Source: Dehalococcoidia bacterium
GTDB taxonomy: Bacteria; Chloroflexota; Dehalococcoidia; Plut-88900
Reading direction: 5' to 3'
Length of the DNA stretch: 6,442 nucleotides
Assembly (NCBI GenBank): GCA_012270635.1
Contig: JAAXHX010000339.1
Location: 1 to 6,442, forward strand
Numbering within the stretch: the first letter of the stretch is position 1; each line of letters starts with the position of its first letter. Made by a program: the position numbers and the translations under genes. Positions 1-6,179 of this stretch are shown here, piece by piece. The notes beneath the pieces are model-generated. The model did no database searches and had not been told where the DNA came from. It worked only from the letters and a program-made list of their open reading frames with translations.

Positions 1-831
1 CGCCCCGAACCCCAGCCCCGCCTCGACAAACTCCCGCAGGTATCGAATCCCGGGCATGATTGTTGCTCGGGGGAAGAGACCGACGCGGGAGGCCAACGAC
101 CGGAAGAAGCTCCATCGCTTCAGGGAGTTGCATGGCGAGGCGTCGTGGAAGGAGGTGATCCCCTTGGACAGAAAGACCTCGGCGGCCTCGCGGGCGGCGG
201 ACTCCATCTCCTCGCCCCGGGGCTGGGGCCCGAGCCGCTCGTCCAGCCAGTCGTCCAGGTCGATGAACAGCCCCGTGGGTTCGCCCGTACCGGTGTCCCG
301 GTCTATGAACCCGGCTATAGGTTCCGGCGTCCCGATGCTGATTCCGGCAAGGGCCATGCCCCGGCTGTTCAGCGCCGTCCCGTGCCCCGACCTGTGCCTC
401 AGCTTGACCGGATGGTCGGGGACCATTGGGTCCAGGTCCCAGCGGGTCGGGTGTCGCTTCTCTCGCAGCCGGAAGTCGTCATAGCCCGTCCCCCGCACCC
501 ATCCCCCCTTCGGCGTCTTCAGTGCCTTCGCTCTCAGGGCTTCCGCTATCTCTTCGATGGAGCCGACGGCCTGAGGTGAGCAGTCGACCGCGGACAGGGA
601 GGAGGCGTAGGCAAGGAAGTGTACGTGGGCATCGATGAACCCCGGCAGTACGGTACGGCCACCACAATTGATCTCCTGGCGCCCCCCTGCATCCAATGCC
701 CGCCGGACATCTCCGTTGTCCAGGGACGCGACAACTCCGTCCTCACACACCACCCCCTTCCCCCGGGGCCTGCGCGGGTCCAGGGTTAGAACGTTGGCGT
801 TATGCAGAACAAGCCTTGGGATGTCACCCAC
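1..831 (-). CDS. YtcJ-type amidohydrolase family 3 protein, N-terminal 277 codons (runs off left edge)
   Basis: This is a metal-dependent hydrolase of the amidohydrolase superfamily, YtcJ/family 3 branch, expected to be cytosolic and to cleave amide or related C-N bonds; the substrate is unknown. Reading from the GTG at 831 gives an open frame to the window edge. Residues 8-17 (VLHNANVLTL) form the usual N-terminal beta-sandwich start. The first metal-binding motif follows in VLPGFIDAHVHF, with H69 and H71. GWVRGTGYDD (110-119), the PTRWDLDPMVPDHPV stretch (128-142), GHGTALNSR (149-157), the TG.PTGLF turn (182-189) and GITSFHDA (224-231) match the family order. Full members are about 530-560 residues, so roughly half is missing, including the later metal and catalytic residues. 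GTG 831 is preferred because an in-frame TGA lies four codons upstream and GAAGG (845-841) sits nine bases before it. It is transcribed away from the MFS gene. Confidence 0.88.
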   Translation of the reverse strand, partial: MGDIPRLVLHNANVLTLDPRRPRGKGVVCEDGVVASLDNGDVRRALDAGGRQEINCGGRTVLPGFIDAHVHFLAYASSLSAVDCSPQAVGSIEEIAEALRAKALKTPKGGWVRGTGYDDFRLREKRHPTRWDLDPMVPDHPVKLRHRSGHGTALNSRGMALAGISIGTPEPIAGFIDRDTGTGEPTGLFIDLDDWLDERLGPQPRGEEMESAAREAAEVFLSKGITSFHDASPCNSLKRWSFFRSLASRVGLFPRATIMPGIRYLREFVEAGLGFGA

Positions 832-864
832 GAGACAAAGCCTTCATTGAGATGGTATGGATGC

Positions 865-873
865 ATGATAGCA
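865..873 (-). promoter_or_regulatory. Candidate extended -10 promoter for the amidohydrolase
   Basis: On the minus strand, TGCTATCAT combines a TG-N extension with a -10 hexamer that matches TATAAT at five of six positions. A weak -35 (GTCAAA, 893-888, 17-base spacer) precedes it. Transcription would start near 858, giving a leader of about 27 bases before the GTG at 831. Pattern match only. Confidence 0.35.
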
Positions 874-888
874 CCCGCACGGAGGCTT

Positions 889-917
889 TTGACTTGCCCA
901 TTCATGGGTCGTAGCAT
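889..917 (+). promoter_or_regulatory. Candidate sigma70-type promoter for the MFS gene
   Basis: TTGACT (889-894) and TAGCAT (912-917) are separated by exactly 17 bases, matching the -35 and -10 consensus at five and four of six positions. Transcription would start near 924. That lies just past the alternative TTG start at 923 and supports the ATG at 956. The -35 overlaps the -35 of the opposing amidohydrolase promoter, so the two may compete or share a regulator. Confidence 0.4.
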
Positions 918-931
918 CGTCGTTGCGCCCT

Positions 932-946
932 AAAGCCCGGGGCTTT
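932..946. promoter_or_regulatory. 15-base perfect palindrome in the MFS leader, candidate operator
   Basis: AAAGCCC and GGGCTTT are perfect inverted repeats around one central G. The site lies about 8-22 bases after the predicted transcription start and ends nine bases before the ATG at 956. This is where a repressor of an efflux pump gene could act. It could also form a small RNA hairpin (AAAGC/GCTTT stem, five-base loop) close to the start codon. No regulator gene is in the window. Confidence 0.35.
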
Positions 947-955
947 GATAGTGCG

Positions 956-2611
956 ATGAAAGAACCCGAACTTCCAGCGCCCCCAACCGGGGGAACTGCA
1001 CTGGCCTTCGCCTCGGTGGGGAAGCCGAACAGGACTCGCGTCATCTTCATACTGCTCGGGACCATGCTCAGCCTCTTCCTCGCCGCCCTGGACATGACCA
1101 TCGTGGCCACCGCCCTGCCCCGTATCGTCACCGACCTCGGGGGCATCAGCCAGATATCGTGGGTTGTGGTCGCCTACCTCGTGATGTCCACATCCCTCGT
1201 TCCGGTCGTCGGCCGGATGTCGGACATCTATGGACGAAAGCTGCTGTTCGTAATCGGCATCGGCGTATTCCTGTTGGGGTCAGCGCTGGCGGGCGTCTCC
1301 CAGAACATGACGCAACTCATCGTGTTCCGGGGAGTTCAGGGCGCAGGGGCCGCCGTCCTGATGTCCAACACGTTCACGGTCATCGGCGACATCTTCCCGC
1401 CCGCCGAACGAGGCAAGTGGCAGGGGTTGATAGGGGCGGTCTTCGGGATAGCCAGCATCGTCGGGCCCCTGGCCGGCGGCTACCTCACCGACACTTTGAG
1501 CTGGCGATGGATTTTCTACATCAATCTGCCCGTGGGCGGCGTGGCCCTGGTTGCTCTCGTTGCCGCTATGCCCTCGATGTCCGGGACCGGGCTGGGCCGC
1601 AGAGTGGACTACCTGGGCGCCATCGCGCTCATCGGTGGACTCATTCCCCTGATGCTGGGCGTATCGCTGGCCGGCCAACGATACCCGTGGACCTCTCCCC
1701 AGATCGTCGGCTTGCTCGTCTTTGGCGCCGTCGTCCTCCTGCTGTTCCTCTACGTCGAGACCCGCACCCCCGAACCCATCCTCCCCCTGTCCCTTTTCCG
1801 AAACCGGATATTCACCGTGGTCGCCGCGTCCACCTTTTTCAGCGGCATGGCCATGTTCGGCGTCATCATGTTCGTCCCCCTCTTCGGCCAGGGCGTGCTC
1901 GGCGACACCGCAACCAACTCGGGCCTTGTCCTCACCCCCATGATGCTCGGGGCCGTGGTCAGCAGCACCCTGGCGGGGCAGGTCCTCTCCCGGTGGAGCC
2001 ATTACAGGTATCTCGCCCTCGCGGGGATGGGGATTATGTCGGCGGGGATGATACTGATGGCCGCCATGGACAGCGCTGCGTCCAATGCGGTGATGGCGAG
2101 GAACATGGTGATCGTGGGCGTCGGATTGGGGATCACCTTTCCCCTGTTCACCATTGTGGTCCAGAACGCCTTCCCCTACGGGCTCATGGGTCTCGTGACC
2201 GCCTCTGTCCAGTTCTTCAGGAGCATAGGCGGGTCCCTGGGCGTGGCCGTATTGGGCTCTCTTCTCGCCTCCCGGCTCTCGAGCCACCTCGCCGCCAATT
2301 TCTCCCCCGAAACCCGGGAGGCGATGGGTGCGGAGCTCGCCGAAGAGATCAGGGACCCCAACGCCCTCGTCAGCCCCGAGGCTAGGGCCATGCTGGAGGA
2401 GAGTCTGGAGGGATTGGGCGAGAGCGCCGCATTGGAATCGGTGGTGGAAGCCATGAGGGAAAGCCTCGCAGCGTCGATTCAGGAGGTCTTCATGGTGGCG
2501 TCCGCCTTCGCCCTTCTCGGGGCCGTGGTCCTGGTGGGGCTGAAGGAGATACCCCTGCGTAAGAGGCATCAACTCTCCAGGGAGGCGGAGTCCCCGGCGG
2601 GGACCGGGTAG
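956..2611 (+). CDS. DHA2-family (EmrB/QacA-type) MFS efflux transporter, 14 TM
   Basis: This is an inner-membrane drug/proton antiporter-type exporter of 551 residues, the usual DHA2 length. Numbered from ATG 956, [11 protein letters not shown] (45-55) is the DHA2 signature at the end of TM1. [10 protein letters not shown] (86-95) is MFS motif A in the TM2-3 loop, RGVQGAGAA (125-133) belongs to TM4, and [12 protein letters not shown] (164-175) is the antiporter motif C in TM5. [12 protein letters not shown] (183-194) is typical of this family after TM5. A hydrophilic, Glu/Ala-rich stretch (about 444-506) lies between the last two helices, as in many DHA2 proteins. The TTG at 923 extends the frame by 11 residues ([10 protein letters not shown]) but sits at the predicted transcription start, so ATG 956 is chosen, although no clear Shine-Dalgarno precedes it. 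Substrate is unknown. It heads a same-strand block with the ABM-like and CoA-transferase genes. Confidence 0.92.
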   Translation: MKEPELPAPPTGGTALAFASVGKPNRTRVIFILLGTMLSLFLAALDMTIVATALPRIVTDLGGISQISWVVVAYLVMSTSLVPVVGRMSDIYGRKLLFVIGIGVFLLGSALAGVSQNMTQLIVFRGVQGAGAAVLMSNTFTVIGDIFPPAERGKWQGLIGAVFGIASIVGPLAGGYLTDTLSWRWIFYINLPVGGVALVALVAAMPSMSGTGLGRRVDYLGAIALIGGLIPLMLGVSLAGQRYPWTSPQIVGLLVFGAVVLLLFLYVETRTPEPILPLSLFRNRIFTVVAASTFFSGMAMFGVIMFVPLFGQGVLGDTATNSGLVLTPMMLGAVVSSTLAGQVLSRWSHYRYLALAGMGIMSAGMILMAAMDSAASNAVMARNMVIVGVGLGITFPLFTIVVQNAFPYGLMGLVTASVQFFRSIGGSLGVAVLGSLLASRLSSHLAANFSPETREAMGAELAEEIRDPNALVSPEARAMLEESLEGLGESAALESVVEAMRESLAASIQEVFMVASAFALLGAVVLVGLKEIPLRKRHQLSREAESPAGTG

Positions 2612-2621
2612 CCGGGCCCCG

Positions 2622-2630
2622 TGCTACAAT
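2622..2630 (+). promoter_or_regulatory. Candidate extended -10 promoter upstream of the first ABM-like gene
   Basis: TGCTACAAT is a TG-N extension plus TACAAT (five of six to TATAAT), 43 bases before the ATG at 2674. No good -35 is visible. If real, transcription starts near 2637, so the ABM-like and CoA-transferase genes could be expressed separately from the pump. The in-frame ATG at 2629 would then be untranscribed. Confidence 0.35.
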
Positions 2631-2673
2631 GGGCCTGCCATTCAACACCAGACACGGGGTCAGGGGGCTTCCC

Positions 2674-3309
2674 ATGTTCGTAATGATTCGCCGGGCGTTA
2701 GTCAAGGCCGAGGCCGTTCCCGCCATCGAGAAGGGCTACCAGTCCAACGTCGCCGGGCCCGTGCTGGACAGCCCCGGGAGCCGGTTCTGCGCCGTCCTCC
2801 TCAACGCCGACAACCCCCTGGAAGTCCGGCAGATGACCGGCTGGGACTCCAGAGAGGCCTGCGACCGCTACCTCAAAGAGGTCTACCCTGCGGTCTGGGA
2901 GGAGTGGAATTGGGTCTTCGACGAGCCCCCCGCTCCATCCTTCTGGCAGATCAACTGGCCCGGTAAGCTCATGTTCAACCCCCTGCAGGCCGCCGGCCCG
3001 AACGTCTACGTCCGCACCAGCCGCTTCAAGCTCAAGCCCGAGGGCGTCGCCCACGTGCGGAACAACTTCGACGAGGAAGTTATCGACCCCGTGGTGAGGC
3101 AGCCGGGGAACCGCTTCATCTTCGTGCTTCACTCTGCGGAGGAGGAGAGGGTCGGGTCCCAGGTGACGGGCTGGGACTCCAAGGAGGATTGCGACAACTA
3201 TCTCAACAACGTCTTCCCGGAGGTGTTCGGGAAGGTCAAGCACGTCTTCGAAGAGCCCCCCATCGCCACCTTCTGGAACATCAAGTGGCCTGTGATCGCC
3301 AATTTCTAG
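2674..3309 (+). CDS. Double-domain ABM-like (dimeric alpha/beta barrel) protein, first copy
   Basis: This 211-residue soluble protein consists of two tandem copies of a domain of about 100 residues (1-98 and 110-208). Each copy begins with a short strand (MFVMIRRALV; NVYVRTSRFKL), then has a helix, P-G-[SN]-R-F before a hydrophobic strand, TGWDS[RK]E.C[D].Y, a VFP/VYP turn and an FW.I.WP ending. The size and GWDS-plus-helix pattern resemble antibiotic biosynthesis monooxygenase (ABM) and related dimeric ferredoxin-like barrels. Such proteins act as small cofactor-free oxygenases, isomerases or binding proteins. Two copies in one chain could make a full barrel without dimerising. No catalytic residue can be named with confidence. 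ATG 2674 is chosen over the in-frame ATG at 2629 because AGGGGG (2662-2667) precedes it by six bases and because its first residues line up with the start of the second gene and of both internal repeats. It lies 62 bases after the MFS gene. Confidence 0.7.
   Translation: MFVMIRRALVKAEAVPAIEKGYQSNVAGPVLDSPGSRFCAVLLNADNPLEVRQMTGWDSREACDRYLKEVYPAVWEEWNWVFDEPPAPSFWQINWPGKLMFNPLQAAGPNVYVRTSRFKLKPEGVAHVRNNFDEEVIDPVVRQPGNRFIFVLHSAEEERVGSQVTGWDSKEDCDNYLNNVFPEVFGKVKHVFEEPPIATFWNIKWPVIANF
3137..3188 (+). repeat. Near-identical 52-base segment, copy 1 (second domain of first ABM-like gene)
   Basis: This segment matches 3798-3849 with two mismatches (3165 G/C and 3180 C/T), both at third codon positions. 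It encodes the EEERVGSQVTGWDSKED core. The flanking DNA is clearly more diverged. Confidence 0.8.
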
Positions 3310-3331
3310 CCTTAAGACTGGACGGAAAGCC

Positions 3332-3970
3332 ATGTACGTACGCACCAGCAGGTATCGCCTCACCCCCGAGGGTCTCGCCGACCTGAAGACCGGCATCCGG
3401 GACCAGATGATGGGCCCCATTGCCGCCAGCCCCGGCAACCGGCTCTTCGCCGTCATGACCTCCCCCGACGACGAACAGAACGGCTTGTTCGTCAGCGCCT
3501 GGGACTCCAGGGAGGACTGCGACCGCTTCGAAAGCGAGGTTCGCCCGGCTCTCTATGACCGTTGGAAGGGCGGCTTCGACGGCCCCTTCGAGGTGAACTA
3601 CTGGGAGACCAAGTGGCCCGGGACCCTCCAGATCAACGAGACCTCCCTGGCGCGAACCTCCAACATGTACGTCAGGACCAGCCGCTTCAAACTCCACGAA
3701 GGCGCCGTCGAAACGGTGGCCGGGCACTACAGGGAAGAGGTGATGGCCCCCCTGGTCGCCGCCCCCGGCAACCGGTTCGTGTGCGTCCTCCTCTCCACGG
3801 AGGAGGAGAGGGTCGGGTCCCAGGTCACGGGCTGGGACTCTAAGGAGGACTGGGAGCGCTTCGAGCGCGAGGTGTATCCCAACAACATCAAGAACTTCTG
3901 GCATCTCTTCGAGGTCAAGCCCACCGCCACCTTCTGGAACCTGACCTTCCCCGGCCGAGTCCGCTACTAG
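3332..3970 (+). CDS. Double-domain ABM-like protein, second copy (paralogue of 2674-3309)
   Basis: This 212-residue paralogue of the preceding gene again contains two copies of the same domain (about 1-97 and 111-208). The first opens with MYVRTSRYRL and carries SAWDSREDCDRF. The second opens with NMYVRTSRFKL and carries TGWDSKEDWERF and FWNLTFP. The second halves of the two genes are closest to each other (EEERVGSQVTGWDSKED is identical), so the two-domain gene was probably duplicated whole after the domain had doubled. The first half is more diverged: the segment aligned with EEERVGSQ reads DDEQNGLF. The start ATG is 22 bases past the previous stop, with only weak GGA/GGAAAG matches before it, suggesting co-translation. 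Role is unknown; small-molecule modification or binding beside the CoA-transferase is inference. Confidence 0.7.
   Translation: MYVRTSRYRLTPEGLADLKTGIRDQMMGPIAASPGNRLFAVMTSPDDEQNGLFVSAWDSREDCDRFESEVRPALYDRWKGGFDGPFEVNYWETKWPGTLQINETSLARTSNMYVRTSRFKLHEGAVETVAGHYREEVMAPLVAAPGNRFVCVLLSTEEERVGSQVTGWDSKEDWERFEREVYPNNIKNFWHLFEVKPTATFWNLTFPGRVRY
3798..3849 (+). repeat. Near-identical 52-base segment, copy 2 (second domain of second ABM-like gene)
   Basis: This is the partner of 3137-3188 at an offset of 661 bases. The first 28 bases are identical and only two synonymous differences occur in 52. It marks the best-conserved core of the repeated domain and suggests recent duplication or gene conversion. 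Confidence 0.8.
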
Positions 3971-3994
3971 GACCGAGTCCCTCGTCGACCGCCC

Positions 3995-5470
3995 GTGAGC
4001 TGGCAGGACCACTATAACCGTAACCTGGTCTCGTCGGAGGACGCCGTCCGGATGGTCGACTCCGGCGCCCGGGTCTACATACCCATCTATCCCCATCCCG
4101 GTCCCCTAATCCACGCCCTCGCCGCGCGCCGCGATGAGCTGAGGGACGTCAGCATAATCTGCGATGCGCCCATCGAGGACCCCGGCTGGTTCGACCCCGA
4201 CTGGGCCGGCTCCTTCTCCGTCACCATCGAGCAGATCCTCGGAGAGATGGGCCGCTCCGCCCTCGACCGCCGCATCGTCGACTACATCCCCATGATCTTC
4301 TCCACCCAGTTCAAGCGCTATTCCACCGACTTCGGGGACGTCCCACCCATCGACGTGTTCATGGTCGTCACCTCTCCACCCGATGCCAACGGCTACTGCA
4401 GCTTCGGCGGACACCTCTGGAACAAGCGCGGCTTCGTGAGACGCTCGAAGAAGGTCATAGCCCAGGTGGACGGCTCCCAGATAAGGACCTACGGCCACAA
4501 CTACGTCCACGTCTCGGAGATAGACAGGTTCGTCGAGCACACGCCGGCCCAGCTTTCGGAGGTCGAGGTGGCGGAGTTGCTGGCCTCGGTGAAGGATGAG
4601 GGCGTGAGGTCGGAGCTGGACAAGATCGTCCCCGTCATGGACCCTCGGGATCGCTCGGAACACCTGCCCTTCCTCGTGGAGAGGGAGGTGAAGCAAATTC
4701 GACGGTTCGCCGCCTACCAGTGCTGGATCGAGCCCGACGAGTATGCTAAGACCATCGCCGGATACGTGTCGGAGCTGGTTGGGGACGGCAGCGTTCTGCA
4801 GATAGGGACCGGCACCCCGACCCGCTTCCTGGCCACCGTCGGCGCCTTCGACGACAAGAAGGACCTCGGTTGGCACTCGGAGATGGGCATCCCGGGCGTC
4901 ATCAGCCTCATAGAGCGGGGCGTTATCACCGGGGCCCGCAAGACGCTGCACAAGGACAAGGCCATATTCGGGGCGCTGCTCGGGGCCACCTACAGGGAGC
5001 TCGACTACGCCCACGAAAACCCGCTGATCGAACAGTTGGACGTCGACTACGTGGCCAAGGCGACCACTGCCGCCCTCAACGACAACATGGTCTCCATCAA
5101 CAACGCCCTCTCCGTGGACCTGACCGGCCAGATCAACGCCGAGACCGTCTTCGGGGGACGGCTGATGAGCGGCACGGGAGGCCAGCTGGACTTTCAGATG
5201 GGGGCCGTCATGTCCAAGGGGGGACGCGGGATCACCCTTCTCAGGTCTACGGCCCTGGGCGGCATAGCCTCGAGAATCGTGGCCCAGCACGAGGAAGGAA
5301 CCATCATCAGCGTCCCCCGCACCTTCGTCGACACCATAATTACCGAGTACGGCGTCGCCCAGTTGCTTGGCAAGTCCAACAGGGAGCGCGCCCGGGAGCT
5401 AATCTCCATCGCCCACCCCGACTTCCGGGCAGACCTAATCAAAGCCGCCGAAAAGCTCTTCTACCCCTAA
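3995..5470 (+). CDS. Class I CoA-transferase, 4-hydroxybutyrate CoA-transferase/acetyl-CoA hydrolase family
   Basis: This is a cytosolic enzyme that moves CoA between an acyl-CoA and a free carboxylic acid through a glutamyl-CoA intermediate. The N-terminal half has SPPDANGYCSFG (127-138) and the G.NYVHVSEID segment (167-177). The C-terminal half has LQIGTGTPTRFLATV (268-282), then LGWHSEMGIPGVISLIERGVITG (291-313), in which E296 aligns with the catalytic glutamate of this family. NNALSVDLTGQINAE (369-383), SGTGGQLDF (392-400), and TEYGVAQLLGKS plus IAHPDFR (450-478) complete the pattern. Members are usually about 430-450 residues. The extra length here is mostly a charged stretch of about 60 residues (roughly 188-245) between the halves. 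The GTG start lies nine codons in frame after the TAG of the second ABM-like gene, with no Shine-Dalgarno; the N-terminus fits the family. The exact acid substrate cannot be told. Confidence 0.88.
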   Translation: MSWQDHYNRNLVSSEDAVRMVDSGARVYIPIYPHPGPLIHALAARRDELRDVSIICDAPIEDPGWFDPDWAGSFSVTIEQILGEMGRSALDRRIVDYIPMIFSTQFKRYSTDFGDVPPIDVFMVVTSPPDANGYCSFGGHLWNKRGFVRRSKKVIAQVDGSQIRTYGHNYVHVSEIDRFVEHTPAQLSEVEVAELLASVKDEGVRSELDKIVPVMDPRDRSEHLPFLVEREVKQIRRFAAYQCWIEPDEYAKTIAGYVSELVGDGSVLQIGTGTPTRFLATVGAFDDKKDLGWHSEMGIPGVISLIERGVITGARKTLHKDKAIFGALLGATYRELDYAHENPLIEQLDVDYVAKATTAALNDNMVSINNALSVDLTGQINAETVFGGRLMSGTGGQLDFQMGAVMSKGGRGITLLRSTALGGIASRIVAQHEEGTIISVPRTFVDTIITEYGVAQLLGKSNRERARELISIAHPDFRADLIKAAEKLFYP

Positions 5471-5474
5471 CCCC

Positions 5475-5514
5475 CCACTCCCTATCCGTCATCCCCACCC
5501 CCCGATGGATAAAG
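5475..5514 (+). repeat. Degenerate copy of short CGTCAT-CCCGA intergenic repeat
   Basis: CTCCCTATCCGTCAT followed by a C-rich run and CCGATGG resembles the two copies at 6091-6174, but the right arm is decayed. It lies between the CoA-transferase stop and the convergent gene at 5536-5982, so copies of the element flank that gene on both sides. Confidence 0.45.
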
Positions 5515-5526
5515 GAGAGGCCACAC

Positions 5527-5553
5527 GTTGTCATGTCATTCTTTCATGACAGC
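5527..5553. terminator. Hairpin at the convergent 3' ends, possible bidirectional terminator
   Basis: GTTGTCATG (5527-5535) pairs with CATGACAGC (5545-5553): nine pairs including one G-T, around a nine-base loop. The stop codon of the minus-strand gene (5538-5536) lies in the loop. No clean T-tract follows on either strand, so a standard Rho-independent terminator is unproven, but the position between two converging genes fits. Confidence 0.35.
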
Positions 5554-5982
5554 ACGGAGTGTCGCGGCGAAACGTCGGAGTTCGCTAGCCATCTGATTGG
5601 CTTCCTGTTGATACGTTTCGTACAAATCGGCGGCACTGTTAGCTCTTACTTTTGAGAGCTCGGCATACTCTATAGCTTTGGTAAAATATTCCTCAGCTTC
5701 AGGTGTCATGTCACTGGGCAGATCGGCAAGCAACATATTTAGCCCGAGTATTTCAGCTTCAATTGTCGCAACCCATGCGGCGTATGCCTGATGTTCCGCC
5801 TCCATCAGAGATTCGCTGCTATCCCATGTGTCAGCGGCAGCTTCGAACAGGTTGGCGGCCTCTGATAAAAGATTTTGAGTCTCTTTATCTTGATTCTGAG
5901 ACTGTCCAACACTAATACCTACACCACAACTAATGAAGATTCCTATGACAATTACAATCACGTACAAAATATTTTTGCTCAT
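5536..5982 (-). CDS. Small membrane-anchored helical protein of unknown function
   Basis: I do not recognise this 148-residue protein. Residues 4-25 form one hydrophobic segment (ILYVIVIVIGIFISCGVGISVG) after MSKN, which would be an uncleaved anchor or signal peptide. A lipoprotein site at C19 is possible but weak (F-I-S-C). The rest is Ala/Glu-rich and predicted helical with heptad-like spacing, probably an exported coiled-coil or helical bundle. ATG 5982 is chosen because GGGAAG stands just upstream and a perfect TATAAT lies 47-52 bases upstream; the longer TTG start at 6051 would lie upstream of that promoter. The DNA is far AT-richer than its neighbours: 45 of 120 bases are G or C at 5881-6000. 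This suggests a separate origin. It converges on the CoA-transferase. Confidence 0.6.
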   Translation of the reverse strand: MSKNILYVIVIVIGIFISCGVGISVGQSQNQDKETQNLLSEAANLFEAAADTWDSSESLMEAEHQAYAAWVATIEAEILGLNMLLADLPSDMTPEAEEYFTKAIEYAELSKVRANSAADLYETYQQEANQMASELRRFAATLRAVMKE

Positions 5983-6028
5983 TGCGCTTCCCAATCTGCC
6001 GAAGACCTGATCACCTATTTTGTGCCAT

Positions 6029-6034
6029 ATTATA
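6029..6034 (-). promoter_or_regulatory. Consensus -10 for the small membrane protein gene
   Basis: On the minus strand, TATAAT reads from 6034 to 6029. The -35 at normal spacing is poor (GTGTAG, 6057-6052). Transcription would start near 6022, giving a leader of about 40 bases to the ATG at 5982. Confidence 0.35.
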
Positions 6035-6090
6035 GATGTCGCGCTATGCAACTACACAGTAAACAAAGGTCGTCCTGTATTACCAACTTC

Positions 6091-6135
6091 TATCCCCCTC
6101 CCTCCGTCATCCCACCCCCGAGCCGGAATCCATCC
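6091..6135 (+). repeat. Intergenic repeat, decayed copy
   Basis: CTCCCTCCGTCAT, a C-rich middle and CCGGAATCCAT align base for base with the start, middle and end of the next copy (6136-6174), with several substitutions that spoil the inverted repeat. The two copies lie in direct tandem. Confidence 0.55.
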
Positions 6136-6174
6136 TCCCTCCCGTCATTCCCGACCCCGATCGGGAATCTACGG
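6136..6174 (+). repeat. Intergenic inverted-repeat element, best-preserved copy
   Basis: ATTCCCGA (6147-6154) and TCGGGAAT (6161-6168) form a perfect eight-pair stem with a six-base loop, preceded by CTCCCGTC. The ATTCCC...GGGAAT form recalls small dispersed elements such as the dRS3 repeats of Neisseria and the common GTCATTCCCGC-type repeats of environmental genomes. That resemblance is from memory and does not imply common descent. Confidence 0.6.
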
Positions 6175-6179
6175 GGCTG

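Noticed and set aside
56..914. Several plus-strand and minus-strand frames of 60-145 codons over the left end
   Set aside because: The minus-strand frame 831-1 translates to a recognisable amidohydrolase; the others are Pro/Arg/Ser-rich shadows.
1280..2572. 430-codon open frame on the minus strand inside the MFS gene
   Set aside because: Its translation is His/Gly/Glu-rich low-complexity sequence typical of the reverse of a GC-rich gene, while the plus strand encodes a clear MFS transporter with all its motifs.
2629..2673. Upstream ATG extending the first ABM-like protein by 15 residues
   Set aside because: It overlaps the candidate extended -10, lacks a ribosome binding site, and the extension has no counterpart in the other three repeats.
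2698..4096. Long minus-strand frames (252 and 271 codons) opposite the ABM-like genes
   Set aside because: They mirror the repeats of the plus-strand genes, contain repetitive Val/Gly/Asp-rich sequence and have no plausible start region.
4106..5290. 394-codon open frame on the minus strand inside the CoA-transferase
   Set aside because: It is a shadow of third-position GC bias; no domain is recognisable and the plus strand carries a full conserved enzyme.
5997..6016. Possible lipoprotein or tRNA-like signals around the small gene
   Set aside because: No cloverleaf can be folded here, and the only lipobox candidate in the protein (F-I-S-C at residues 16-19) is off consensus at position -3.
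5983..6051. TTG start extending the small membrane protein by 23 residues
   Set aside because: The extension would cover the TATAAT box and places polar residues before the membrane segment; ATG 5982 has a ribosome binding site.
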